DNA of 33,538 bases from Actinomycetota bacterium (GCA_005888335.1 VAWY01000105.1:1-33538), one strand, 5' to 3'; positions 23,700 to 31,763 are shown, numbered from the stretch's first letter. The notes: generated from the sequence alone by a model not told the origin. Numbers and translations: made by a program.

Positions 23700-24126
23700 G
23701 ACTTCTCCTTTCACATACACCCATACGGTCGAGGCTGAGGTCACGGCGGAGGCGATTTGGTCGCTCTACGACGACGTCGCGACGTGGCCCAGCTGGGACG
23801 CGCAGGCCGAGTTCGTCACGCGTGATGGGCCGTTCGCGGCAGGCGCGACCGGCACGATGAAGTTCGTCGGCCAGGAACCGCTGCACTACCGCCTTGCGAA
23901 GGTCGACCCGCTGCGTGAGTTCGTCGACGAGACGCCGGTCGGCGAGCTCGTCGTCCGCGTCGCGCACCAGCTCGAGCCGCTGCCCTCCGGACGGCTGCGG
24001 ATCACCTACTCGGCGCAGATCGACGGGCCCGACGCTCAGGCTCAGCAGATCGGGCCGATGATCACAGCCGACTTCCCTGACACGATCGCGTCGCTGATCG
24101 CGCTCGCCAAGGAGCGCACCCCATAG
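23698..24126 (+). CDS. SRPBCC-family (polyketide cyclase/START-like) protein
   Basis: A 142-aa START-like fold protein: YTHTVEAEVTAEAIWSLYDDVATWPSWD at the N-terminus is the classical SRPBCC opening, then beta-strands with GTMKFVG and a C-terminal helix (DTIASLIALAKERTP). These proteins bind small hydrophobic ligands and can act as hydrolases or ligand carriers. The ATG at 23698 fits the predicted leaderless transcript; GTG 23692 is an alternative. The last codons contain the AAGGAG that should serve the next gene, a MarR regulator, so the pair is coupled. Confidence 0.87.
   Translation: MTSPFTYTHTVEAEVTAEAIWSLYDDVATWPSWDAQAEFVTRDGPFAAGATGTMKFVGQEPLHYRLAKVDPLREFVDETPVGELVVRVAHQLEPLPSGRLRITYSAQIDGPDAQAQQIGPMITADFPDTIASLIALAKERTP
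24109..24125 (+). promoter_or_regulatory. ribosome binding site in front of an ATA start
   Basis: AAGGAG (24109-24114) is placed 8 nt before ATA (24123-24125). The ATA overlaps the SRPBCC stop as ATAG, the same geometry as the ATGA overlaps elsewhere in this window. No ATG, GTG or TTG is available in frame until 24252, too far downstream. Confidence 0.6.
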
Positions 24127-24587
24127 GCCCGCCGCGACCAAGCTCGCGATTCCAGGCGCCAGAGCAGAGCCCCGGCTTTCTGCTCTGGCGCGCCACCCTG
24201 GCGTGGCAGCGAAGGATCCGCGCGGCGCTGACGCCGCACGATCTGACGCATGTGCAGTTCGTGCTGCTGGCGTCGCTGTGGTGGTTGGAGGACCACGGCC
24301 ACCTGCCGCCCACCCAAGCCAGACTCGCCGAGCAGGCCGGAACCGATCCGATGATGACCAGCCAGGTGATACGCAAGCTCGAGTCGCGCGGCCTGCTCCA
24401 GCGAGCGCCCAACCCCACCGACAGCAGGGCGCGACAGCTGCGATTGACCCCCGCCGGCCGCGCGCTCGTGGCGGCCGCGCTCACCGATGTCGAAGCGGCC
24501 GACGCCGACTACTTCGCTGCGCTCGGCAACCGTCACGACGCGTTCGTCGAGGCGCTCAACGCGGTATGCGCCGCAGGACGGGCCTAG
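24123..24587 (+). CDS. MarR-family regulator with a probable ATA start codon
   Basis: The conserved MarR core (THVQFVLLASLWWLEDHG, MTSQVIRKLESRGLLQRAPNPTDSRARQLRLTPAGR) extends in frame upstream of the first usual start (GTG 24252) through a well-formed N-terminal helix, FQAPEQSPGFLLWRATLAWQ. That helix is normal for this subfamily and completes the dimer interface. The upstream frame is open back to a stop at 24078 but has no ATG, GTG or TTG. ATA at 24123, with AAGGAG 8 nt before it, gives 154 aa, the usual length. It likely represses its own operon through the 23675-23699 palindrome. CTG at 24180 is a less likely alternative start. Confidence 0.8.
   Translation: MGPPRPSSRFQAPEQSPGFLLWRATLAWQRRIRAALTPHDLTHVQFVLLASLWWLEDHGHLPPTQARLAEQAGTDPMMTSQVIRKLESRGLLQRAPNPTDSRARQLRLTPAGRALVAAALTDVEAADADYFAALGNRHDAFVEALNAVCAAGRA
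24156..24191 (+). repeat. perfect 13-bp hairpin within the MarR 5' coding region
   Basis: GCGCCAGAGCAGA (24156-24168) and its exact reverse complement (24179-24191) enclose a 10-nt loop. It lies about 30 nt after the proposed ATA start, so it could pause ribosomes or set the SRPBCC:MarR ratio. Coding constraint may also explain it. Confidence 0.5.
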
Positions 24588-24607
24588 GGAGTCCCTGGGT
24601 ACGAGCG

Positions 24608-25348
24608 TCAGCCCGCCCGCATGACCTGCTGCGTACGCGCGTAGCAGGCGTGCACGCCGCGCTTGAACCCGTAGGCGACCCAGGCGCCGCGCAGCTTGGA
24701 TGACCCGTGCGCGTCCGGGTCGTCAATCCGCGTGCCGGGCGGGTCCCCGATCTGCCGGATCGCCCACGCCGCCTCTTGGACATCGCCGACGTCGGCCTGG
24801 CCAGAGGTGTAGAGGTTGCGAAGCCAGGCTCCGGCGAAGCAGTCGGCCTCCAGCTCGGCGAAGATGTTCAGGCGGAAGCGCTGGCCGAGCTGGTCCTGGA
24901 TCGCGTGCCCCCACTCGTGCGCGAGGACGAAGCCGACCGCCATGTCTCCCGCCTTCTCGTAGTACGGGCGCGTGAGATTCGTCTCGTCCCACGTGATGAA
25001 CCGGCCGGGGAAGCAGTACTCCGCGTTGCCCGGTTCGATCGCCTCGCCGCCGCACGTCACGCCGGTGGTCTCGTAGCCGGGTTGGAGCCCCGGAGAGACA
25101 TAGCCGCGGACGCGCTGACGCCAGAAGCCGTCGATCGAGGCGATGAGCGCCGGGACGCGCTGCTCGTACGGCGGCTCGCCGGCCGGAGCGAGGGCGCGCG
25201 GCGGGGCGGCCAGCGGCAGCTGCGCCGCGCGGGCCGACGCCGTCGTCAGGCCGACGAGCGCCAGGAGACAGCCGAGAAGGAGCCCGGCGACGGCGGCCCG
25301 GAAGGCGGGCCGGGCGGTCGTGACGGGCGGGGTATGGAGATCGTTCAT
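24608..25348 (-). CDS. secreted neutral zinc metallopeptidase (YpfJ-like)
   Basis: A 246-aa exported protein with a long signal peptide or anchor (residues 15-42). The zincin motif HEWGH is at 144-148, and the downstream family motif AELEADCFAGAW (164-175) supplies the third ligand. The Cys in that motif and others (TCGGEAIEPGNAEYCFPG) are typical of the YpfJ/putative neutral zinc metallopeptidase family (PF04228). Its ATG is 6 nt from a GACGTA -10 box, so the transcript is probably leaderless. Its promoter is the mirror twin of the one driving the STAS/sigma/CHAT operon, which implies co-regulation. The substrate is unknown. Confidence 0.9.
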   Translation of the reverse strand: MNDLHTPPVTTARPAFRAAVAGLLLGCLLALVGLTTASARAAQLPLAAPPRALAPAGEPPYEQRVPALIASIDGFWRQRVRGYVSPGLQPGYETTGVTCGGEAIEPGNAEYCFPGRFITWDETNLTRPYYEKAGDMAVGFVLAHEWGHAIQDQLGQRFRLNIFAELEADCFAGAWLRNLYTSGQADVGDVQEAAWAIRQIGDPPGTRIDDPDAHGSSKLRGAWVAYGFKRGVHACYARTQQVMRAG

Positions 25349-25354
25349 GCCCGT

Positions 25355-25385
25355 TACGTCACGTCCGGCGGCCTGCCACCTGACA
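25355..25385 (-). promoter_or_regulatory. TGTCAG-N19-GACGTA promoter, pair 1 leftward
   Basis: TGTCAG (25385-25380) and GACGTA (25360-25355) on the minus strand, 19 nt apart; the metallopeptidase ATG follows after 6 nt. Matches the three other promoters in this region. Confidence 0.7.
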
Positions 25386-25414
25386 GGCGTCTCGACGGGA
25401 TTGCGTCAAGCCGC

Positions 25415-25445
25415 TGTCAGGTCCAGATGCCCAAGGCGAGACGTA
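25415..25445 (+). promoter_or_regulatory. TGTCAG-N19-GACGTA promoter, pair 1 rightward
   Basis: TGTCAG (25415-25420) and GACGTA (25440-25445), 19 nt apart, 6 nt before the ATG at 25452. It drives the five-gene operon that includes the sigma factor, so autoregulation is plausible. Confidence 0.7.
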
Positions 25446-25451
25446 CACGGC

Positions 25452-25640
25452 ATGAACCACTTCTTCTCGCAGCCGCGCCGCGCTCGCGGCACCGCGGAGC
25501 CCATTCACACCGTGGCGGACGCGTTCGGCGACATCGCCGCCGCCGCCGATGACGCCGTCTGGTCGGTTCGCCTCGCGGGACTGTTCGAGGACCTCGAACG
25601 CGAGGCGGCACGCGCGACCGGCGGAGGGCTCCGCTCATGA
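25452..25640 (+). CDS. 62-aa small protein, first gene of the sigma/CHAT operon
   Basis: The ATG is 6 nt after the -10 box and the stop overlaps the next gene's ATG (ATGA), so it is a real, coupled gene. The N-terminus is basic (FFSQPRRARG) and the rest is an acidic amphipathic helix (TVADAFGDIAAAADDAVWSVRLAGLFEDLEREAARATGGG). There is no signal peptide, no membrane segment and no Cys. Family unknown. It could be a small regulatory partner or a CHAT protease substrate; both are guesses. Confidence 0.72.
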   Translation: MNHFFSQPRRARGTAEPIHTVADAFGDIAAAADDAVWSVRLAGLFEDLEREAARATGGGLRS

Positions 25641-26410
25641 TGAGCCCGGAATTCGAGCTTGCCGAGGACATGTTCGACGGGCGGACGCGGCTGATCGTCG
25701 TCGGCGGCAAGGTCGACGCCGCCGGCGTGGAGCGCGTCGTTGCCGCTGCCGTTCAGGCCCCAGGCCGGCGTCTCGTCGTCGACCTGGCCGACGCGGCGAT
25801 CGGGTCTCCGGAGCTCGTGGCGCTGCTGGACGGGCTCGAGGAGGTCCGTGCCGGCGGCCGGGTCCTTGTCGTCTCACCGGACGAAGTCCTCGCCGACCTC
25901 GCAGCGGTGGTGACCGTGAGCGGCGTCGTCGAGGTCGTCACCTCGCACCCGGACGCGTACATCGCGTTGCTGCTCGACGATCTGCTCGAAGCCGGCCGGA
26001 CCTCCGCCAACCCCCCAGGCAACGTTGCGTGGCGGATACCGGTGCGCCTTCGGAGCCTCGACGGCGTCGCGGAGGTGCAGGTGTGCGACTGGGCCGGCGG
26101 CGTGCGGTTGATCGGCACGTCCGCACGGTGGGAGGCGCGACTGTACGGCTCGCCACCGGGAAACGGCGCCGTCACCTCCGATCGGGACGGCGACCGCGAG
26201 CTGTGCCTGGCGTACGCCTACGCCGCTCCAGCGGTCGTCCTGCTGCTGGTCGTCATGCACGGCGACACCGAGCTCGCCGCGATCGACGCGCACCTCGTGA
26301 GGGAGGTGGACGTCGCCGTGATCGAGGACCCGAGCGGCGACGCGCTGTCCACCGGGACGCTCGCGGCGCGTGTCGCCATCGACGCGCCACCACCGGCGAG
26401 CGATCCCTAG
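25637..26410 (+). CDS. STAS-domain protein with unknown C-terminal domain
   Basis: A 257-aa protein. Residues about 10-110 follow the STAS (anti-sigma-antagonist) pattern: RTRLIVVGGKVDAAGVERVVAAAV, then RRLVVDLADAAIGSPELVALLDGL, where the Ser of IGSPEL occupies the phospho-acceptor region, and GGRVLVVSPDEVLADLA. The C-terminal 140 residues (VAWRIPVRLRSLDGVAEVQV onward) are beta-rich and not recognised; they may sense a ligand. It overlaps the 62-aa gene by 4 bases. Together with STAS domains on both CHAT proteins it points to a partner-switching circuit. Confidence 0.72.
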   Translation: MMSPEFELAEDMFDGRTRLIVVGGKVDAAGVERVVAAAVQAPGRRLVVDLADAAIGSPELVALLDGLEEVRAGGRVLVVSPDEVLADLAAVVTVSGVVEVVTSHPDAYIALLLDDLLEAGRTSANPPGNVAWRIPVRLRSLDGVAEVQVCDWAGGVRLIGTSARWEARLYGSPPGNGAVTSDRDGDRELCLAYAYAAPAVVLLLVVMHGDTELAAIDAHLVREVDVAVIEDPSGDALSTGTLAARVAIDAPPPASDP

Positions 26411-26463
26411 CGAGCAGCGCGGCTTGCGCTCGGCAAGCGATGCCAGGACACTGGACCGCGAGG

Positions 26464-27063
26464 ATGACTGATCCGGACCGCATTCTGAGCGAGTTCATCG
26501 ACGCTTGGACGGCCGGTCAGCAACCCGAGCCCATGGACTACATCGAGCGGGCGCCCGCCGACGCCCGCGACGCGCTCGCCGACGAGATCGCGACCTACCT
26601 CGCGCACGCCCCCACGCCGGACTACTCGGCCGACGTCCTCGCGGAGCTGATGGCCGATCCCGCGGTGGTGGAGCTGTCCAACGCGATCGAGAGCGATCAC
26701 GGGCTGTGGCCAACGCTCCTGCCTCGGCTGCGCCGGCGCGCGTCGCTGGACCGGGCCGAGCTGGCGGCGCGCCTCGCGGCGGGGCTCGGCATCGAGGGGC
26801 GCGAGGCCGACACGGAGAAGTACCTCGCGGAGATGGAGCAGGGGACGCTCGACCCGCGCGGCGTCTCGCAGCGCGCCCTCAACGCCCTCGGACGCATCCT
26901 CGGCGTCGGAGGTCAGGCCCTGGCGCGCGCCGGCGACTTCCAGCTCTTCAACGAGCCCGCGCTCTCCGGTGTGACGCTCCACGGCGAGCCGCGCGACGAG
27001 GTCGACATTCTGTTTCGAGGCGGACGTGAGCAATCAGGCGAGGACGGACACGAGCCCGTGTAG
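26464..27063 (+). CDS. XRE-like helix-turn-helix protein, candidate sigma partner
   Basis: A 199-aa protein. Its N-terminus (DRILSEFIDAWTAGQQPEPMDYIERAP) matches the short helical motif seen at the start of many actinobacterial sigma-associated and kinase-like regulators. The centre (about 88-150) is HTH/XRE-like: LDRAELAARLAAGLGIE, EKYLAEMEQGTLDP, VSQRALNALGRILGV. The C-terminus is acidic. It lies 53 nt after the STAS gene and 15 nt before the sigma gene. I infer an anti-sigma or co-regulator role. ATG 26464 is preferred to ATG 26440; neither has a clear ribosome binding site. Confidence 0.7.
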   Translation: MTDPDRILSEFIDAWTAGQQPEPMDYIERAPADARDALADEIATYLAHAPTPDYSADVLAELMADPAVVELSNAIESDHGLWPTLLPRLRRRASLDRAELAARLAAGLGIEGREADTEKYLAEMEQGTLDPRGVSQRALNALGRILGVGGQALARAGDFQLFNEPALSGVTLHGEPRDEVDILFRGGREQSGEDGHEPV

Positions 27064-27078
27064 CGACATGAGGTCAGC

Positions 27079-27846
27079 TTGCGATCCGGCGGTGTGAAGC
27101 GGCCCGGCGGGGACGCCGCGGACGAGCGGAGCTCCAAGGCCGCCGCCGCAACGAGACCTCTGCCGTCGGCGCGGAGGCTGAGCGACAAGCACCTCAGGGC
27201 CATCCCGGAGCACGAGTACGGGTTCTTGGGCTCCGAGGAGCTCTGGCGTCTGATGATCATCGGGCGGCGGAGCCGCTACGCGCACGACAACAAGCACGCC
27301 AAGGCCGCCGCGCGCATGCTGGTCGCGCGGGAGATGCCGCGCGTGCGCGCCTTGGTTGCGACCTTCCGCTTCCCGGACAGGCCATGGGTGCGCATCGATC
27401 GCGAGGACCGCGACGAGCTTGCACAACTGGCCTTCATCGAGCTGCTCGAGCTGCTCGAGGACTTCCGGGGCGACAAGCTCGTCCAGTTCTACAGCGCCAT
27501 TCGCACGTGCGTCGGCTACGTCTGCATGCGCTTCCTCTCACGCCAGGCGAAGAGCCGGAGCCGCGAGGCGCCGGACCCCGACGCGATCGAGCGGGCCGCC
27601 GAGCAGGCCCACCGCGACGAGATCGAGGAGATCGACGAGACCGACGCCGTCGAGCAGACGATCGCCGCGATCCCCTGGGAGGGCCCACGTGACGTGATGC
27701 ACCTCAGCGTGCTGGAGCAGCTCAGCTCGGAACAGATCGGCCAACGGCTCGGGATGAAGGCCAACACCGTCGACGTGTACCGCCGCCGCGGACGCGATTG
27801 GCTGCTCGAGAACCATCCCGAGATGCGCCGACGGATCGCCCGCTGA
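27079..27846 (+). CDS. sigma-70-family RNA polymerase sigma factor
   Basis: A 255-aa ECF-like sigma factor. Region 2 (about 75-155) includes AKAAARMLVAREMPRVRALVATF, DRDELAQLAFIELLELLEDF and FYSAIRTCVGYVCMRFL. Region 4 (about 190-245) ends in a helix-turn-helix, LSSEQIGQRLGMKANTVDVY. Residues 1-45 are an unusual basic, low-complexity extension. The TTG at 27079 has GAGG 5 nt upstream; GTG 27094 is an alternative. Located between the XRE-like and CHAT-STAS genes. It is the natural candidate to read the four TGTCAG-N19-GACRTA promoters around it, including its own. Confidence 0.82.
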   Translation: MRSGGVKRPGGDAADERSSKAAAATRPLPSARRLSDKHLRAIPEHEYGFLGSEELWRLMIIGRRSRYAHDNKHAKAAARMLVAREMPRVRALVATFRFPDRPWVRIDREDRDELAQLAFIELLELLEDFRGDKLVQFYSAIRTCVGYVCMRFLSRQAKSRSREAPDPDAIERAAEQAHRDEIEEIDETDAVEQTIAAIPWEGPRDVMHLSVLEQLSSEQIGQRLGMKANTVDVYRRRGRDWLLENHPEMRRRIAR

Positions 27847-27867
27847 CCGCGCCAGCCACGGTGTGCG

Positions 27868-29388
27868 GTGCCCGGCTACGACGAACTCCACCTGCGATTC
27901 CAGCGATCCGGCGAAGGAGCCTATGCCGTCGCGGCCGAGTCACCGGCGGGCGACGGACAAGGCCTCTTCGAGCCGCCCTTCAGCGACGAGGCGCTCGAGA
28001 ACTTCGTCCTCAAGCTGTCGCTGCGCAAGGCCGGCGTCCTGGGCTTCGACACCGTTCAGGTCGACCGGGTCAAGCGCTTCGGCGCCGTCCTCTTCGCCGC
28101 GCTGTTCCGGGGCGAGATCGGCGACCTGTACCGCGCCTCGCGGGCGCGGGCCGACCGCGCCGGGAGGGCGCTGCGCATCATCTTGCACCTCGCCGAGGCG
28201 CCCGCACTGGCGGGTGTTCCCTGGGAGTACCTCTTCGACGATCCCGACTTCCCCGCCCTCTCGAGGTGGACGCCCGTGATCCGGAAGCTCGAGGTGCCGA
28301 ACTTCCGCAGACCGGCGAGGATCAAGCCGCCGCTCCGCGTCCTCGGCATGGTCAGCAGCCCGCCCGATCACGAGCCGCTGAGCCGTCACGACGAGCAGGC
28401 GGGTCTCGAGGGCGCCTTGGGCGAGGTGCGCGACATGGGATTGGTCGAGATCGAATGGTGCGAGTCGGCCACGCTCGCCGGCCTTCACGACAGGCTCGAA
28501 GAGGGGCACTTCCACGTCTTCCACTACGTCGGCCACGGGAGCTATGACCTCGCGGCCGACGACGGCGTCCTGTTCCTCGAGCGGCCTGACGGCAGCCAGC
28601 CCGTCAGCGCCATGCAGCTGGGCACGATGCTCCGCGAGGACAGGGACCTGCGCCTGGCCGTGCTCAGCGCCTGTCAAGGCGCACGCATGTCGCGCGACGA
28701 CCCTTTCGCCGGCGTGGCCGCCGGGCTGGTCCGGCGAAGCATGCCGGCGGTGGTGGCCATGCAGTTCGACATCACCATGACGGCCGCGCGCGTGTTCACG
28801 CATCACTTCTACAAGAGCCTCGCCCGCGGCCACCCCGTCGACACGGCCGTGGCGAAGGGCCGCCAGGGCGTCTACGCATCGGGCAACGAGCTCGAGTGGG
28901 GAACTCCCGTGCTCTTCCTCCAGGTGCGGGATGGTCGCCTCTTCGACATCCGGTGGAGGGAGGGGCGCGACGCGAGGCTGCGCGACGCGTTGGAACGGGC
29001 GTCCGACGCGCTGCCCGAGGACGGCGGTCGCGTCCCCGTGGCAGCTGGCAGGTTCGCCCTGAGCGTCGAGGCGATCTCCGAAGGCGTCGAGCTGATCGCC
29101 GTGCGCGGCGAGGTTGACCTCTACACCGCGATGGAGCTCAGAGCGGCGGCCATGGCCTCGAGCGCGCCGTGCCTCGTGATCGACCTGTCGGAGGTGACGT
29201 TCCTCGACTCGACGGCGCTGGGCGTCTTCACAAGCGCGGAGAAGCGTCAGCGGGGGCGCGGGGGTGAGCTGCGGCTCGTCGTGCCGGAGGAGAACGCGAG
29301 CCTGAGGCTGACGTTCGAGATCACCGGACACGACGAGGTCCACGCCATCTATCCGTCTCGGTCGGCGGCGCTCGAGGCCGGCCGGTAG
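27868..29388 (+). CDS. CHAT (caspase-like) protease fused to STAS domain
   Basis: A 506-aa cytoplasmic protein. The N-terminal 110 residues are a conserved lead domain shared with the paralog downstream. The CHAT domain (about 115-355) carries the caspase-clan dyad: His223 in FHYVGHG and Cys269 in LSACQGA, followed by AVVAMQFDI and GTPVLFLQV. A linker leads to a STAS domain (about 398-503) with phospho-acceptor-like FLDSTALGV (445-453). CHAT proteins are proteases in conflict and signalling systems. STAS fusion suggests that activity is gated by partner switching. GTG at 27868 is the only start in frame. Last gene of the operon. Confidence 0.9.
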   Translation: MPGYDELHLRFQRSGEGAYAVAAESPAGDGQGLFEPPFSDEALENFVLKLSLRKAGVLGFDTVQVDRVKRFGAVLFAALFRGEIGDLYRASRARADRAGRALRIILHLAEAPALAGVPWEYLFDDPDFPALSRWTPVIRKLEVPNFRRPARIKPPLRVLGMVSSPPDHEPLSRHDEQAGLEGALGEVRDMGLVEIEWCESATLAGLHDRLEEGHFHVFHYVGHGSYDLAADDGVLFLERPDGSQPVSAMQLGTMLREDRDLRLAVLSACQGARMSRDDPFAGVAAGLVRRSMPAVVAMQFDITMTAARVFTHHFYKSLARGHPVDTAVAKGRQGVYASGNELEWGTPVLFLQVRDGRLFDIRWREGRDARLRDALERASDALPEDGGRVPVAAGRFALSVEAISEGVELIAVRGEVDLYTAMELRAAAMASSAPCLVIDLSEVTFLDSTALGVFTSAEKRQRGRGGELRLVVPEENASLRLTFEITGHDEVHAIYPSRSAALEAGR

Positions 29389-29389
29389 C

Positions 29390-31621
29390 TCAGCGGGCTC
29401 GCGGCAGGCCTTCCCGCGCCGCCGCTGTCGAGCGATACACGTCAATGAGCTGCTCGACCCCGGGGATGCGGAACATCCTCGAGAGCCGGTGGCCGGCGAC
29501 GATACGGAGGTCGCCCCCCGCGTGGCGTTGCCGGTGCGTCGCAGAGACGATGAAGTCCAAGGCAGTCGAATCGAGGTTCTCGACGTCGGACATGTCGATG
29601 ATCACGCATGTGGCGTCGCCGGGAGCGGCGTCCTCCAGCTCGGTCTTGAGCTCGATGGCCTTCCCCAGATCGATGGCGCCGTGCAGAGCGATCACGTGCG
29701 GCTCTTCCCCGGTCGGCTCGAAGGCGCGCACGACGAGGACCGACATGTCGCGCTGCGGGTCGGCACCGTCCTCGCAGAGCGCTGTCGCGAGGCGCGCTCC
29801 GGTCTGTCCGTCGGGTCCCCTCCTCGCACGCTCCAGCAGTCGTGCGATGTTGGACTCGCGCGCGCCGGTCCGACCGTAGACGTCCTGGGTGCAGAGGACG
29901 AGCGCGTCGCCCGCGTCGAGCTTGACGGACTGATCGACCGGACCGCCGTTGCCGTCGAGCTCGCCGGAGCCGCGAGACGTCACGAGCCCATGCACGGATC
30001 CGTCGGCGCGCACCAGCAGCGGACGCGGACCGGGCGTGGCCCACGGGTACCAGGCCGGCGGCGGGCCGCCCCAGGCGAGCTCCGCTTCGGTTGTCGCCTG
30101 TGTTCGAACGAGCGCGCACGCCACGCTCCAGGTGCCGTCGGTCGGACTCGAGAGCACGAGCGCGCGGTTGACGGCACCGAGGAGCTCATGCGCGCGACAG
30201 CCGGTCGACGCAGCCGTTCGGACGGCGCCCTCCGCCTGGGCCTTGGCATCCTCGTGCTCGGCGGCCATGCCCGAGAGCTGCCCGACGACGATCGCGCACT
30301 CGGACGCGCCCCTCTGCACGACGACGTGAAAGTCCGTCCCCAGGTCGCCTACCGCGCTCCCCGCTCGATGGACGCACGCCAGCTCCACGCCCGTGAGCTG
30401 GGGCAGCGCGACCGGACGCGCGGCGCCGGTCGCCGGTGCGCCGTGCGGTTCCTTGCGCTCGCGGACGGCGACCGGCCGGACGGGGGACTTCTGGACGATC
30501 TCCCGTGGAGATCGCCATCTGTCGTCGAAGATGCGGCCGTCCGCGACCTGCAGGAAGAGCACCGGCGTCGCCCATTCGACGCCGCCGTTGCAGTAGGCGT
30601 GGATGGCGAGGCGGCCGTAGACGACCGCTGTGTCGACCTGATTGCCCTCCGCCAGAGCCTTGTAGAAGTGCTCGGTGAACTCGCCTGCCGCCTCGACCTT
30701 GATGTCGAACTGCATCGCGACGACCGCCGGCATGCTGCGCCGGACGAGCGCCGCCGCGACGCCGGCGAACGGGTCCTCGCGGGCCGCGCGAGCGCCCTCG
30801 CAGGCGTTCAAGACGGTGAGGCGCAGCTGAGGGCCCTGTTCGCGGAGGATCAGCCCGAGCTTCCTGCCCGTGACCCGATCGCTGTTTCCCCCGGGCCCCT
30901 CGAAGAGCAGCACCCCGTCCTCCGCGGCGGCGTCATAGGCGCCGTGACCGCAGTAGTGGAAGACATGGAAGGAGCGGCCGGAGAGCCGCCGGTTGAGCTC
31001 GCGCAGCGTTGCCGTCTCACACCACTCGACCTCGACGAGCCCGTCGTCGAGCAGGTCGCGCAACGCGTCCTCGAGCCGGCCCCGTTGCTCGGGGACGTCC
31101 AGCTGCTCGTGGTCCGCCGGGCTGCTCACCATGCCGAGGACGCGGAGCGGCGGCTGCTTGATCTTCAGGACGGGCCGTGGGTCGGGCACGGCAAGCTTCC
31201 GGGTGATCGGCGTCTGGACACCGAGCGCCAGGGGGTCGGCATGGTGGCCGTCGAACAGGTACTCCCACGGGATGTTGGCCAGCGCCGGCGCGCCCGCGAG
31301 CTCCAGCGTGATGCGCAGCCCCTTGCGAGCCTTGTCGGCGCGCGTACGCGAGTCCCGGTACAGCTGACGGACCTCACCCTGGAACAGTGCCTCGAACAGC
31401 TCGCGCCCGAAGTCCTCCGCCTGCTGCTCCCGGACCGTCTCGAGGCCGAGCCTTCCGCTCGGCTGCCCCGCCATCCTCAGAACGAAGAGCTCGATCTTGT
31501 CGTCGCTGAACGGCAGGCGGAACGTGCCTTCGCTCGATCCCACCGGCGACCGCGCGGCCACGACGTAGTTCCCGCTCGCCGAACACTCGAGCCGAAGCTG
31601 CAGTTCGTCGTATTTGAGCAA
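29390..31621 (-). CDS. CHAT protease - degenerate PP2C/SpoIIE-like - STAS fusion
   Basis: About 743 aa, paralogous to the CHAT-STAS protein over residues 1-370, with the dyad His226 (FHYCGHG) and Cys274 (LNACEGA). A SpoIIE/PP2C-like domain follows (about 405-632), but metal-binding motifs look eroded: the usual DVSGHG reads GQLSGMA and the usual TDG reads TQD, so it may bind rather than dephosphorylate partners. A STAS domain with NLDSTALDF closes the protein. The TTG start at 31621 aligns exactly with the paralog's start (M-x-x-YDEL). It lies 142 nt after the secreted-protein gene and is probably driven by the promoter at 32953-32923. Confidence 0.88.
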   Translation of the reverse strand: MLKYDELQLRLECSASGNYVVAARSPVGSSEGTFRLPFSDDKIELFVLRMAGQPSGRLGLETVREQQAEDFGRELFEALFQGEVRQLYRDSRTRADKARKGLRITLELAGAPALANIPWEYLFDGHHADPLALGVQTPITRKLAVPDPRPVLKIKQPPLRVLGMVSSPADHEQLDVPEQRGRLEDALRDLLDDGLVEVEWCETATLRELNRRLSGRSFHVFHYCGHGAYDAAAEDGVLLFEGPGGNSDRVTGRKLGLILREQGPQLRLTVLNACEGARAAREDPFAGVAAALVRRSMPAVVAMQFDIKVEAAGEFTEHFYKALAEGNQVDTAVVYGRLAIHAYCNGGVEWATPVLFLQVADGRIFDDRWRSPREIVQKSPVRPVAVRERKEPHGAPATGAARPVALPQLTGVELACVHRAGSAVGDLGTDFHVVVQRGASECAIVVGQLSGMAAEHEDAKAQAEGAVRTAASTGCRAHELLGAVNRALVLSSPTDGTWSVACALVRTQATTEAELAWGGPPPAWYPWATPGPRPLLVRADGSVHGLVTSRGSGELDGNGGPVDQSVKLDAGDALVLCTQDVYGRTGARESNIARLLERARRGPDGQTGARLATALCEDGADPQRDMSVLVVRAFEPTGEEPHVIALHGAIDLGKAIELKTELEDAAPGDATCVIIDMSDVENLDSTALDFIVSATHRQRHAGGDLRIVAGHRLSRMFRIPGVEQLIDVYRSTAAAREGLPRAR

Positions 31622-31763
31622 TGGACCCGCCGTCGTCCGTGCGTGGCGCGGATCGCCGGCGCGGGCCCGGGTTGGCGGCCCCGCATCCGGCTCAGCCAAC
31701 CGTACGCCCCCGGAGAGGCGAACGCCAGTCGAGCCGGCTGCGGGTTCAGCGCGAGAGAATCGC

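Noticed and set aside
24583..24599. Terminator between the MarR and metallopeptidase genes
   Set aside because: Only a short imperfect hairpin with a 1-nt loop and no T-tract.
29390..31621. Active serine phosphatase assignment for the middle domain
   Set aside because: Key metal-binding motifs are substituted, so activity cannot be claimed.
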